Below are positions 1 through 11,188 of a stretch of DNA of 28,305 nucleotides, piece after piece; positions within the stretch are counted from its first letter, which is position 1; each line of letters begins with the position of its first letter. The position numbers and the translations under genes are program-made. Under the pieces are notes generated by a model. It was not told the origin of the DNA and searched no databases. It saw only the letters and a list, made by a program, of their open reading frames with translations. Source of the DNA: Collybiopsis luxurians FD-317 M1. Taxonomy: Eukaryota > Basidiomycota > Agaricomycetes > Agaricales > Omphalotaceae. Location of the stretch: positions 38,561 to 66,865 of the forward strand of contig KN834855.1 of the NCBI GenBank assembly GCA_000827265.1, read 5' to 3'.

Positions 1-650
1 CACCGAACGGTATGTTGGCATGGAGCTGGTTCACACAGTTGACCTACGACGAACGGTAGATTGACAAAAAGGCTGGCTTTGAAACGTACCCAAGCAGTTC
101 CAGCCTGCAAGGGGTGAGCTATCTAAGTGCACGATTAATATCCTTGCTGAAGACGGCTGAGGCTAAGCAGTACATCGTATCGTTGGCTTGTCGAATAACA
201 TCTAAAAAATTGTCGTGAATATCCGAAGATGCAACGGCACACTCAATACTGCATACCCTCTTCATCTTCAAATTTGATAATGACACCAGCAGGACCGAAA
301 ATCTCTTCCTGTACGATTCTCATGTCAGGAGTGGTGTCGGTGAAGATGGTTGGCTGAATAAAGAATCCTTCCGTGCCATGATGTTCACCGCCAAGGTAAA
401 CAGTAGCCCCCTGCTCCTTGCCGGATTCGATGTAGTCCATAATACGTTATGAACGATACGAAACGTTACATGTCGATTTAGAGATACAAAAAAATCACGA
501 ACATCATACTGGATCTGAGACATCTGCGGTCCCTGATAGGAGTCGGTGGCAAACAGGTCGCCAACCTTCAGGGCCCTGAATTTCTCGGTGAACTTGGCCA
601 AAAATTCGTCATAAATACCAGACTGAACGAAAATACGAGAACCAGCGTGT
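1..650 (-). pseudogene. ALDH1/2-class aldehyde dehydrogenase, C-terminal relic
   Basis: The minus strand encodes the C-terminal half of a class-1/2 aldehyde dehydrogenase (NAD(P)-dependent oxidation of aldehydes to acids). Visible blocks run AGSRIFVQSGIYDEF (about 645-600), KVGD..ATDSYQGP, then after an intron (502-447) MDYIESGKEQGATV, GFFIQPTIFTDTTPDM and QEEIFGP (440-250), then DVIRQAND (about 181-160), and finally VNCVNQLHANIPFG at the left edge. Breaks: the first intron ends in AA instead of AG (447-448), and a one-base loss near 150 puts a TAG in frame after the INRAL block. The catalytic Cys segment is missing because ALDH3 sequence joins at about 650-670. The relic continues off the left edge. 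The family call is firm and non-functionality is very likely. Confidence 0.85.
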
Positions 651-669
651 AAGGGTATGGATCCTACTC

Positions 670-2250
670 GAGTGCGGACAGACTGATGAGGACGTAATCT
701 GGCGATACACAGATCTGGATAACGAGTCAAGGTTTCAGTTTTTTTCAGTCATGAGCAGAAAGTTTGGTCGGGGAGGGTAGGATGGAGGGAGAGGGTATGT
801 AGCAGGAAGTGAGAGGAAGTGTGAAGCAAAGTAAAATGAAAAAAAAAAAAAAAAAACACAGGGAAGAACTCTGCAAAAAAGGAGAGAAGAATGGAGCCGA
901 AACTTAGAGAATTCGGTTCTGCTCTTGAGGTGCAGCCACAATGCAGCATGTGGTATCGCATGGTGAGGTATGGTATCATATGGTATGGCATCTATGGTAT
1001 GGCGTAGTATCGCATAATATTGGATCGTATCATATCGTATCCGTATCAAGAAGGGCCTTGTGAATGAAGTATACGTAGCTGTCCACAATTCGTCAACTTC
1101 CCCAACAGCGCCCTCTTCATCGCGAGCTCCAAATTGCATTTCGAATCAGCAAGCACAGGTGAATTGCCACCTAACTTGAGATTGAGGGGTGTGAGGTGTT
1201 TGGCAGCTGCAGCGTCGACGATCCGTGCGATGGTTGCGGTTCCCGTGTAAAAGATTAAACCAAAGGGATCAGTTGGTCGAGCATTCGGGAGTGAGAATAT
1301 GTAAGGAATATGACGGCGCAGTTAAAGTATCACAGTACCTAGAACAATGGTACCAGGACACAGATAAGAAAAGTTGAAGGAAATGGAACGGAACGGAATG
1401 AGCGGGACTCAAATGTACTATGATCCCTCTTCAACTCCCGCACCTTCGTAATCTCCGGTACACCCACACATACAACCCTTATCACATCTTAATCGAGGTA
1501 TTTTGGTAACAGTTCGCGCAGAGACCCTGCATAATGTGAAGTGACTTTGGTGAGTTTGTCGCATACGGTACACCTGGCCGCGAAGGCGCCTATTATAGCT
1601 TGAATCTACTAAGTTCCGAATGATGATTGAGTAGAGCAAATCGTCATGATTGAACAGCGATGGAAATAGAGGATACAGATAGAATAAGGAGATAGATCCT
1701 GCTGAACAAGACCGGACGGCATCAGCACAAAGCAAAAAACTGAACAGAAACCCAAAAAAACTCACCAACGAGTAATACCAAGCACCACTCCTTCGGTATA
1801 GGCGCCAACTTAGGCTTTGAAGCCTTCTAAGGCTCCGGCCGATCTGGATACCCTGTACAACTCTTCTCCCTCGCCAACTCTGTTACCCTCTTTGCCGAAA
1901 TAATAACCCGATTGATCTTTTGGTTGATGTCACCGATGTAGACCTCGACGGCGGATTTACGGAGGACAGCGTAGACGGTGGAAGCAAACAAGGAGTAGTC
2001 TTCTTGGAGCATGCCGGCGACTTGGAGGTGTTGGCATGGACGCCAAGGAATGGAGAAGGTTTCGCGGGAGGTGAAAGTTGTGTCGATTGAGGTGTCGATC
2101 TAGATAGTAGGGTGATTAGATCCAAGAAGGAGATAGAAGAAGGAGTAGAAATAACCTTTGAAATATCCTCCAAGGGTGTATCGACCACCTGGAGGCTAAG
2201 AATGCTTCCGTGTCGTTACGGCGTCGCGATCTCAAGTACCAGTGAAAATG
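670..2250 (-). pseudogene. ALDH3-class aldehyde dehydrogenase pseudogene, copy A
   Basis: Degenerate class-3 (fatty-aldehyde-type) aldehyde dehydrogenase read right to left: a start-proximal VVDTPLEDIS block (about 2190-2155), an intron, an N-terminal helical block (MLQEDYSLFASTVYAV, about 2012-1960), a P.PKLAPIP block, a central VGVPEITKV exon (about 1480-1440), the AAAAKHLTPLNLKLGGNSP block followed by LTNCGQ (about 1235-1085), and the catalytic-Cys exon CVSPDYVLISLSAL (about 713-670). Breaks: TAG after the PDRPEP block (about 1830), a frameshift before the GITRW block, an in-frame TAA in the central exon (about 1487), and GGKSP changed to GGNSP. No ATG start is visible. The 3' part is replaced by ALDH1 sequence. 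The intron between the GGNSP and Cys exons contains an 18-A tract (839-856) and degenerate GGTAT repeats (about 948-1045). Confidence 0.85.
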
Positions 2251-2284
2251 GGAAAGACGTAGAGATAGGATAGGTCATTAAGCA

Positions 2285-2293
2285 CTTATATAG
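2285..2293 (-). promoter_or_regulatory. TATA box of ALDH3 relic copy A
   Basis: CTATATAAG on the minus strand lies just upstream of the first ALDH3 block and is conserved at the same place in copy B (9719-9727). It is a fossil core promoter in both copies, since the genes it serves are broken. Confidence 0.45.
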
Positions 2294-2294
2294 A

Positions 2295-4002
2295 GGTGCG
2301 AGTAAAATGGCCGTAACGATCATTAGTGAATGACGACGGTTGAAAAAGGTGCATTTACTACACGTACCAGCCGGGCCGGTGATGTTTAAACACCGACGGA
2401 GCGAATTTCCGTCCTCCTTGAGGATCTCTCTTCCTCAATCCACTTCCAATATGTTCCCCGCCTCAAACCTAGTGCCGCTTGGATTTAAATGGACAGATAT
2501 ATATTGGGATAGAGTAACCGAACAAGCAGATTATTCATGACTGAAAATAAGTAATAGTGATGCGAAGTCGGCGTCAGGCGAAGTAAAGTATCAGAGCCAA
2601 CGGTTAGAGCAACGGCCCACGGGCAATCTAACAATGAGAATCTTCGACATTATATCCCTGTCTGGCAAATTGCAATGGCGAAGTTCAATCAGTCAAGACT
2701 CAAGGGCCAGTTCCACCCCACTACACGCATCGACACTTCATAACTACTTCCATTAACGACTAGGATAAATATGTTTGGCGCAAGTCAGCTCTTTTAAACT
2801 TGGCAACACTTGTGTATGCTCGTGTCTAATGATAACATGTGTGAATTCCACGCATGGGTATAATGGCCAAGATAGACTCCTGTCAGTGAGACAACGAAGG
2901 CCGTCAGCGAGTGCAAGTTTGACTCAAGTTCATTCTACTCTACTTCTTTTCCTTTGACCGAGGTTTAACTCATTAACTTCAGCTTTGTATCAGTACTTTT
3001 GAACACCACGACGACTGCCAGAAACCGGTTTTTCATCCCGGCCTTAGTTGACGCTTAAGTTTAGAAAGGTTACTACACTCCGAAGAATATTACCTACCTT
3101 TCCCTGTTATGTCTCAATCACAGCACCGGTACTACTGAGAGGCCAAGGTCTCACGAAAGTTATTATGTCCCGCAGCAAAGACCTATAAACGAATTCAAGT
3201 TGTTCACGATTTACTTTCAATACGCTTTAGTAAAACAGTAAATTTAATGGCCAGTTCATATAGTGAAAATGATGTACATAGCATAGCGACCTATCAACCG
3301 AAAAATAAAAAAAAAAGAGAACATAATACGGAATCGCCCACCACAAAAAAAATGAACAATCAGCGCACACAATAAATAACGAAGTATCTCATTCAAACCT
3401 AGGTCCTAAATACAAGGTTTGCATGGCACGAATTCAAGTTGTTCACGATTTACTTTCAATACGCTTTGGTAAAACAGGAAAATTTAATGGACAGTTCATA
3501 TACAAATGATTTCCTATTCTGGTTACAAGTGAAAATGATGTACATAGTATAGTGACCTACCAACCGAAAAATAAAAAAAAGAAAAAGAGAACATAATACG
3601 GAATCACCCACCCCAAGAAACAATGAACAATCAGCGCACACAATAAATAACAAAGTATCTCATTCAAACCTAGGTCCTAAATAAAAGGTTTGCATGGCCT
3701 CCTTTGCACTAGCCTGTCTGGTAGACAAAGGTAGAACATACACACTGATACTGAGCCTGAGGCTCTGAGCTAGTGCAATCCTCAGATAGACCGCGCCAGA
3801 GAGTGATTGCGAGTATATATCTCCATATATCAAGCAACCGCCAGACAAATTAACCGATCACTACAAAAAAAAAAAATACGCATAAATAATAGGAAAGGTG
3901 TTCAAGCACAAAACATTTATTGAAGAGTGAAGTTTGTATTAGCTTCATATGTATTCTGACACAGGCACTGGAGCTAATACCACAATTATCATTTTATGAT
4001 GA
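2295..4002. other. Non-coding duplicated spacer between ALDH3 relic A and NLR 1
   Basis: About 1.7 kb with no convincing coding sequence. Short open frames on both strands are not conserved with the matching spacer at 9745-11188, although the DNA itself is clearly homologous along its length. It holds the 239-bp tandem duplication annotated separately and presumably the 3' untranslated region of NLR 1. Confidence 0.7.
3191..3698. repeat. Two-copy tandem repeat, period 239 bp
   Basis: Copy 1 (3191-3429) and copy 2 (3430-3698) both start GAATTCAAGTTGTTCACGA and end at GGTTTGCATGGC. Copy 2 has a 27-bp stretch (CAAATGATTTCCTATTCTGG and flank) that copy 1 lacks. The matching spacer of unit 2 has the block only once, at about 10596-10854, and contains that stretch, so copy 2 is the ancestral form and the duplication happened after the large segmental duplication. 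Confidence 0.9.
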
Positions 4003-6955
4003 TCATTTCCTGCTGTGTATTTTGAACAGCCTAAAAATTCCCTTGAATGCTTTATGGGAAGGTTTTTTAGATGGAGCAATATCTGAGGTAGGAGTGTCAA
4101 TGTCAGCTCGGATTTCCATCAACTTTTCTATTCTGCTGATAGTATAAGGGTGCTGCTCTCCTAATGTTTGCTTAGACATCTCCACAAGTGGCTCTAAGAT
4201 CTGCAGAGCTTCTTGATGTCTTCCAACTCTAGAGTATATGCTTGCCAAGATTTGCATTGCAATGAGAGTCGAAGGATGCTGCTCTCCCAGTAAGTTCCTG
4301 CACATCTCCAATACTGACTCTTCAATTTGCAGAGCTTTCTCATTGTTTCCAATGCAAGAGAGCTCTGATGCCAAATTGCCCAGTCTAGCGAGAGTATGTG
4401 GATGTTCTTCTCCCAGTACTGTCTTTGACAGCTCTGCCAGTGGCTCTCCAATCTGCAGAGCTTCCTCAAATTTGTCCATTTCAAAGTAGATGTTTGTCAA
4501 GGCTTGCATTTTGTTGAGAGTATCAGGATGATGTTCTCCCAAAATTTCAACTGACATTTTCACCAGTGGCTCTGAAAGCTGCAGTGCTTCATTGTATCTT
4601 CCCAAACATGAATAAGACATGGCTAAGTTGGATATTCTGGTCATAGTAACACGATGTGGCTCTCCCAAGATTTGCTTTGATATGTTTACTAAAGGCTCTT
4701 CAAGGTGCCGGGCATCATTATATCTTCCTAAATGAAAGTAATCCCCGGCCAAGTTATGTATTCTTCCAAGTGTATCAGGATGTTGCTCCCCCATTATCTC
4801 CTTTGACATTTCCACCAGTGGCTCTAAAATATTTAGTGCTTCATTGTATCTTCCTATGTCACTGTAGCTAATTGCCAAGTTACCCAGATTATCTAGAGTA
4901 TCAGGATACTGCTCTCCCAAAATTTCCTTTGACACTTCCACTAGTATGCTTCTAATCTGCAGAGCCTCTAGAAACCTTCCAACTTGAGCATATCCAATTG
5001 CCAAATTGTTCAATCTGGTGAGAGTTGCGGGATGCTGCTCTCCTAATACTTTCTTGGACATCTCCACCAATGGCTTATCAATTTGTAGAGCTTCATTCCA
5101 TCTTCCCATATTGGAATATTGGTTTGACAAGGTATGCATTCCACGGAGAGTGAGTAGATCCTCCTCTCCAAATGATTCTTTTGTCATTTTCAACATTGAC
5201 TCTGCAAGCTTCATAGCTTCCTTATTTTTTCCCAGGTTGCCCAGCACTTCTATAACCCAATTCATTTGATCTAGAGTCAGACGATGCCTTTCTCCATATT
5301 TCACCTCCAGTTTATGCCACAGTGGTTCCCACAAATCATAAGCTCTGGAATAGTAGCCACATTTAAACCACAGATAGCCTATTGCCCAGTCAGTGTGGTA
5401 ATCTCCTGTAATGTCAAAATCTGTACAGTGCGGAACTAGTGACCTTAAAAATGCCATATCTGCATCATTCATGGCAATTGCTACAGTACTTTGAGCTTCT
5501 AGCTGAAAGTCTGTTTGCTTGGCACTCTCAATGCTGTCTCGAATCCAGTGATGGACTAATGGATGCAATGAATATGTCCCTCCCTTGTCAATACTAATCA
5601 GAGAATATGAGCTGATTATTTGAACAATGTTGTCCATCCAAAGTTCATCCCACTCTAATTTTTGTGATGTAAGAAATGACAAAACAGGATAGGCTGCCAA
5701 AGTCTCTACTTCTTTTTCCCATGGGAGATTATTCAATGCCCTCTGAAATAATTTTCTCGAAATCCCTTCATAGTGATAGAACGAACACAACCTCAAAAAT
5801 GTTTTACATTGTTCATCCAATTTTTCCCAGCTAAGATCCCAGGTAGCATAGACTGATAATGAATATTTTTCCATGCTTTGGGGCAGGCTCCTAGTCATCA
5901 ATGCTCGTTGATGCTGTTCCAATCTGTGTAGATATGAATCCAAACAGTTTTGCTGTGATATATAGGACCCAGCATGCACAAGAGCTAAAGCAAAGTAATG
6001 CAACTTTGCTGCAATATCAGATGCCATTGATTCTTCCTCTGGAGTTGCCTGATGGTCTTTTATAGCATGCTTCAAAAATAACAGAGTGCCATCCTTGGGT
6101 TGCATATTTTTCAACTCTTTGGACTTGGTGCTGATCTGTTTGAGGGTACCATTCCTCGAAGTTACAATGATGTTACCATGACTAGACTGAGGCAGAAACT
6201 TCCCCAAGTCAAGGTCAGGATCATCTGCATTATCATAGAGAATCATCCATTCTTCTTGATGCTGTGCCAGCCATCTAAGTCCAGCTTCCCAGTTGCTGAA
6301 GTCACCAAGCCCATTCTTGAGAGCAATATCATAGTAACATGCATTGATTGATTCTTCAGAGTGCGCAGTAATCATGTAGCACTGAGTAAATCTTCAAAGG
6401 GAGAGTGTTATTCTTCTGACATCCATTCTCATAATTTCAAACACTGCTACCTTTTTCTGAATGAATTCATGAACTTCAAAGCAGTTTGAGTTTTTCCTGC
6501 TCCTCCCATCCCATAAAGAACAAATATTTTTCTTTCATCAGCTCTCATTGAAGGAGACTCAACGCTGAAATAAGTTTCAAGCTCTGAGAGAATATCCTTT
6601 CTCCCTGTAAAAAATGGAGAGACTGGACTAAGGTCAGTCATGCCTGCAGTGAATCCTTTTAGTTTCTTTCAGTAAATAAATCCTAGCATGTTAAAGTGGA
6701 GGATGTTACCAGCTGGAGCGGTTGCAACTGCATTTTCTTTAGGTTTAGCTGCTCCATTTATGTTGACATTTCCACGGATGGTAAAGTTTGATGCTCCAGA
6801 GAAATAGTCTCCTCTGTAAGGATTTACATTAACTCCAAACTGTTACAATATCTTGTGTTGGTACTCACGAGTAGTGTGTGGCAGATGCCGGAATATTTTG
6901 TTCTGGACTGGACATATGTGCAGTCACATGTGATGCTCCAGGAAAAATAGCACCT
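4003..6955 (-). CDS. NLR-like STAND ATPase (NB-ARC/TPR), copy 1, 5' end damaged
   Basis: Fungal NLR-type signal ATPase, probably cytosolic. Such proteins oligomerise on ATP binding once the repeat domain senses a ligand; the ligand and effector here are unknown. Proposed exons: 6955-6869, 6813-6710, 6643-6451, 6391-4003; introns 55, 66 and 59 bp. Visible parts: two Gly-rich N-terminal modules (GAIFPGAS, GDYFSGASNFTI), Walker A GMGGAGKT, Walker B ILYDNADD, IIVTSRN sensor, FALALVHAGSYI helix, a winged-helix end with HPLVHHW, about ten TPR units punctuated by LGEQHPDTL-like motifs, and a basic C-terminus. The 66-bp intron would remove an in-frame TGA that is read through otherwise. The upstream exon matching copy 2 (about 7113-7014) is out of frame with these exons; the first usable ATG is at 6915, giving about 910 residues. 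It may be a functional short form or an early pseudogene. Confidence 0.85.
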
Positions 6956-7206
6956 CTGTAAAAATTTATGTTTACTTTCAACCGAATTCACAATTTCGTG
7001 TGTCATCACTGACAAATTGTGTGTGACATTACTCCCAGAGCTCCGAACATGTTGTTGCAGACCGGAAATAGGTGAATGAACAATTTGTTGACTTCTAAGG
7101 TGACGGAGAACATTAGATATTTTTGTATTGATCAAAATTTTTCCCACCTATCGGCCATTGGGCAGAAGTTGAACCTGGGGATCAAACAACCGCCAAGGGT
7201 TCTACA

Positions 7207-7217
7207 TTTTATATATA
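7207..7217 (-). promoter_or_regulatory. TATA box of NLR copy 1
   Basis: TATATATAAAA on the minus strand, about 100 bp upstream of the ancestral ATG position (7113). An equivalent TATATATAAG is found at the same spacing upstream of NLR copy 2. Confidence 0.6.
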
Positions 7218-7221
7218 CCCG

Positions 7222-7833
7222 CCAGCGGCTGATTACATGCGATTATCATCATATAATCATACATTCACCACTTGACATTCCATTCACATGATGCTGTACT
7301 AATGAATTGAAAGCGATGTATCGCACACCTCCAGATATTCAGTCCATCAACCTTTCTGCCGCCCTCCGACACTTGTCGGAAAATTGGGCGGGCAGGAGGG
7401 TTCTTGGTTCCTGACTTATTGCAACACATTGCGATCAAATACTGATCACTCTATATCCACTCAAAGCTATGCCGGTGTGGCTGAATGCCAGCACATCTCA
7501 TATCCACAGCTCAAGCGCTTGACATTTAAGCGGCTTTATGCATCCATAATTTACCCGTTTTACCAAAACCTCGCAATACTTGTTAGCATACAATACAGTC
7601 AGTGGGAAAACAACATTTCAAGTTATTCTCTCCTCTCACTCTCCTGCTTTATCACAGGGACGACCCGAGTGTGAATACAAGGTTATGAAACACAATGTTC
7701 CAGCGTCAAGGGTGCATGCGAATGCGAGACAGGAATGTGACGAGTCCGAGGGGAAAAAGATAGGATTAGAATTAGGATTGCAGTGCGATGATAACCCCTT
7801 GGACGAAAGCCAAAGAAAAAGAAACAAGAACAC
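7222..7833. other. Promoter spacer between NLR 1 and ALDH3 relic B
   Basis: About 600 bp shared almost base for base with 14264-14872. It contains the 16-bp dyad and, on its right side, an intron-like remnant starting with a GT donor after the last ALDH3 exon. A plus-strand frame (7384-7674) with a counterpart at 14432-14719 has no recognisable domain and I do not regard it as a gene. Confidence 0.6.
7365..7380. promoter_or_regulatory. 16-bp inverted-repeat dyad upstream of NLR 1
   Basis: TCCGACACTTGTCGGA: perfect 7-bp arms around CT. It is identical at 14411-14426 upstream of NLR 2, each about 150 bp upstream of the TATA box. CCG...CGG half-sites in opposite orientation resemble sites of Zn2Cys6 regulators; that reading is inference. 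Confidence 0.4.
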
Positions 7834-9660
7834 TCACCTCTCACTAACCCAATCACAAGCCTTCCTAACAAACCCCGCCTCCTCCAAGTCCACGATCGTC
7901 AAAATCAGTCCAAATGTCTCGGATTCCAACAACACATCCCCTTCCTTTACCAAAACAACCATCGGCTCGACCTTCAACACTTTCTCATCCATGCGACCTC
8001 CTATGAGGATCTTTCCTCTCGTCTTGTCGAGGAGGCCTAATTGGGACATTTTAAGCTGAAACCGTAACCGAAGCCAACGCCAAAAAAAGACAAGAACGTA
8101 TAATAGGAACATATAATACATGTATAACATACACCTTTGATCCTATTAAAATGTTGCAAATTAATGATACGCGCATACAAATCTGACCCCAACGCGGCGC
8201 CTTGTTTAGCAGGGTGCATCTCCTTATACGCCTTCTTCAACCCTTCAACGTACCGCGGGAGAGCGGCAGGGCTGACGAGGGCGTAGTCGGGTGATACACA
8301 GATCTAGATAACGAGTCAAGATGTTTATTTTTTTTAGTTATTCAGTCATGGGTAAAGAGGTTTAGTCGGGGAGGGCGGAATGGAAGGAGAGGATACATGG
8401 CAGGAAGCAAAGTAAATTTTAAATATTCGGCTCCACGCTTGTAGCGCATCGTATCGTATCATGTAACATATGAGAAACGTAGGAGGTACACGCACCTGTC
8501 CACAATTCGTCACCTTCCCCCACATTGTCCACTTCGCCGCGAGCTCCAAATCGCATTTCGGATCGACGATCACGGGAGACTTGCCGCGCAACTTGAGGGT
8601 GAGAGGTGTGAGGTGTTTGGCGGCTGCGGCGGCGATCATGTGTGCGATGATTCCGTTTCTTGTGTAGAAGACTAGATAGAAAACGAAGGGATCAGTCAAT
8701 CCATTCATCTATCCATCCGAGTCATTGATAAACCAGGTTGAAGGTGTAGGAGATATGAGATATGAGGGTTCAGTCATAGACCACCCTAAACCGAACAGCG
8801 ATACATAGACAAAACAACCTTGAATGGAATGAACTCTCGAAAAAAAAACTCAAACGTCCTATGATCCCACTTCAACTCCAACACATTCGTCATCTCCGGA
8901 ACACCTCCACGCACCACCCTAATCACATCCTGGTCGAGAAATTTCGGTAGGAGTTGTTGGAGTAGTTGGACACGACTTCACTGAGTTTGAGGCATACGGC
9001 TGCGATGGCGCCTATCGTAGCTTAGATCTATGTTCCCAAGTTCTGAATATCATATAGATCATGATACACGGATGGGAATCGAAATAGCATGTATGGATGG
9101 AACGAGGGGATCATTCTTGTTTGACAAGAACGGGTAGACCACAAATACGTGGAATTAGCATCCGAGCAAAAGCAGGTTGACAAAATACGCACTAAGGACT
9201 AATAGAAAGCACTGCCCCCTTCGGCGTAGGCACCACCTTGGGCTTCAACGCCTTCCGCACCTCGGCAAATCCACATGCCCCATATAACTCTTCTCCCTCG
9301 CCCTCTTCAGCATCCTCCTCGCTGAAACAATCGTTATATCGATCATAACGTTGATTGCACCCAATGTAGCAATTGAACGCAGGTTTTCTGAAGTCGACTT
9401 GATGGCGGGGGCGAAGGACTGGCAGTTTTCTTGGAGCATGCGGGCGAGTTGGAGGAGGAAATTATGGCGGTAGGGGAGAGGGAGAGATTTTAGAGAGGTC
9501 AAGGCAGTGCGGAGGAAGGCATGAGTCTAGATATCTGGATGAGAGGGTAATTAGTTTGAAGAAGGATAGACGAAGGGGCTAGAAATTACCGTTGAAATAT
9601 CCGACAACGGTGTATCAATCGTCGGGCGAGTAGGAAAGCTTCCGAGTCGTTGTGAGCGGA
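7834..9660 (-). pseudogene. ALDH3-class aldehyde dehydrogenase pseudogene, copy B
   Basis: Best-preserved ALDH3 relic. Right to left: IDTPLSDIST (about 9630-9595), intron, FLRTALTSLKSLPLPYRHNF with LLQLARMLQEN (about 9520-9410), KALKPKVVPTPKGAVL (about 9255-9210), central exon LLPKFLDQDVIRVVRGGVPE (about 8960-8870), FYTRNG...AAAAKHLTPLTLKLRGKSP and GKVTNCGQ (8670-8497), intron, catalytic-Cys exon CVSPDYALVSPAALPRYVEG to RIKG (8308-8130), then LLDKTRGKILIGGRMDEK to ACDWVSER (8040-7840). The catalytic Cys codon is kept. Breaks: a frameshift before KALKPK, a TAG after LSISP, no ATG, ESETFGL instead of the usual EEEIFGP, and no C-terminal exons. The missing C-terminus is shared with copy C, so truncation preceded duplication. 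Confidence 0.85.
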
Positions 9661-9718
9661 GTGATCTTCAGCCTTGCTACAGAGAAAGGATACTCGTAGG
9701 AAAGGCCGTTAAGCAAGC

Positions 9719-9727
9719 TCTTATATA
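9719..9727 (-). promoter_or_regulatory. TATA box of ALDH3 relic copy B
   Basis: CTATATAAG on the minus strand upstream of the first ALDH3 block, in a stretch nearly identical to 2275-2310 of unit 1. Confidence 0.45.
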
Positions 9728-9744
9728 GAGGTGCGAGTAAAATG

Positions 9745-11188
9745 GCCATAACGATCATGGTTGCGAAAGACGACGGTTGAAAATAGTGCATTTTACTACA
9801 CAAAGCCACCCGGGCCGGTGACGTTTAAACGCCGACATAGCGACTTTCCGTCCTTCTTGAAGTTCTCCCTTCCTCAATCCACATCTCATATGCTTGCCCG
9901 ACTCAAACCCAGTGCCGCTTGGATTTTAATGGACGGATATATATGGGGATAGAGTAACTGAACAAGCAGATTATTCATGACTGAAAATAATGGTGATGCG
10001 AAGGTCGGTGTCAGGCGAAGTTAAGAATCAGAGCAACGGTTAGAGCAACGGCCCATGGGCAATCCAACAATGGGAATCTTTGACATTATATCCCGGCCTG
10101 GAAAACGGCAACGGCGAAGTACAATTGGTCAAAACTCAAGGACCAGTTCCTCCCGAGTTCACGCATCGACACTTCATAACTACTTCCATTAACCACCGCA
10201 ATATATATGTTTTGCGCAAGTCAGCTTCTTTTAAGATTTGCGATGCTTTTGTTTGGTTGTGTCTAATCATAAGTTGTGTGAATTCCACGCATGGGTATAA
10301 TGGCCAAAACAGACTCATGCCAATGAGATTACGAAGGCCTTCAGCAAGTGCAAGTTTGACTCAAGTTCATTCTACTCTACTTCTTTTTCCTGTGACCGAG
10401 GTTTAACTCATTAAATTCTGCTTTGTACCAGTACTTTTGAACACCACGACAACTGCCAGAAACCGGTTTTTCATCCCGGCCTTAGTCGACGCTTAAGTTT
10501 AGAAAGGTTACTACATTTCGAAGGACTTTACCTACCTTTCCCTGTTATGTCTCAATCACACTACCGGTACTACCGAGTGGACAAGATCCATAACCGAATT
10601 CAAGTTGTTCACGACTGACATTCAATGCGCTTTGGTAAAACAGTAAATCTAATGGCCAGTTCATATACAAATGATTTCCTATTCTGGTTACCAGTGAAAA
10701 TGAGGTACATAGCATAGCGACCTACCAACCGAAAGAAAAAAGCAGAACGTAATACGGAATCGCTCACCCCAAGAAGCAATGAACAATCAGCGCACACAAT
10801 AAATATCGAAGTATCTCATTTCAAACCTAGGTCCTAAATAGAAGGTTTGCATGGCCTCCTTTGCACTAGCCTGTCTTCTTGTAGACAAAGGTAGAACATA
10901 CACACCGATAATGAGCCTGAGGCTCTGAGCTAGTGCAATTTTCAGATAGCCCATGCCAAAAAGTGATCGCAAGTATATATATCCATATATCAATCAGCCT
11001 CCATTGCTGTATTCCGTTTTCTGGGAGACAAAATAGCAGATCGCGGCAAAAAAAAAAGAAAATTCACATCAATAATGGGAAAGGTGTTAAAGCACAGCAT
11101 GTTTATTTAAGAGTGAAGTTTGTATCAACTTCATACATATTCTGACACAGGCACTGGAGCTAATACCACAATTATCATTTTATGACAA
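9745..11188. other. Non-coding duplicated spacer between ALDH3 relic B and NLR 2
   Basis: Homologous to 2295-4002 but with only one copy of the 239-bp block (10596-10854). No conserved open frame, RNA gene or element termini were recognised. It should contain the 3' untranslated region of NLR 2. Confidence 0.7.

Larger units (their letters stand above)
670..8300. repeat. Segmental duplication unit 1
   Basis: First unit of a head-to-tail duplication. It begins at the ALDH3 catalytic-Cys exon and runs through ALDH3 upstream exons, spacer, NLR gene, NLR promoter spacer and the last two ALDH3 exons of the next relic. Matching landmarks in units 1 and 2: Cys-exon start 713/8308, ALDH3 TATA 2285/9719, NLR stop 4003/11189, NLR TATA 7207/14253, upstream dyad 7365/14411. 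Offsets fall from about 7.6 to 7.0 kb because unit 1 has a long simple-sequence ALDH3 intron, a 239-bp internal tandem duplication and an extra NLR exon. Confidence 0.9.

Noticed and set aside
735..1139. Minus-strand 134-codon frame with runs of RYDTIQYYAIL-type residues
   Set aside because: It reads through the ALDH3 intron simple repeats and in the wrong frame for the ALDH3 exon.
4238..5269. Plus-strand frames antisense to the NLR TPR region
   Set aside because: They are regular shadows of the 126-bp TPR repeat and recur in both copies and at each repeat.
7384..7674. Plus-strand 96-codon frame, with a similar frame at 14432-14719
   Set aside because: Conservation is explained by segmental duplication; the overlapping frames, the lack of a domain and the position in the NLR promoter spacer argue against a gene.
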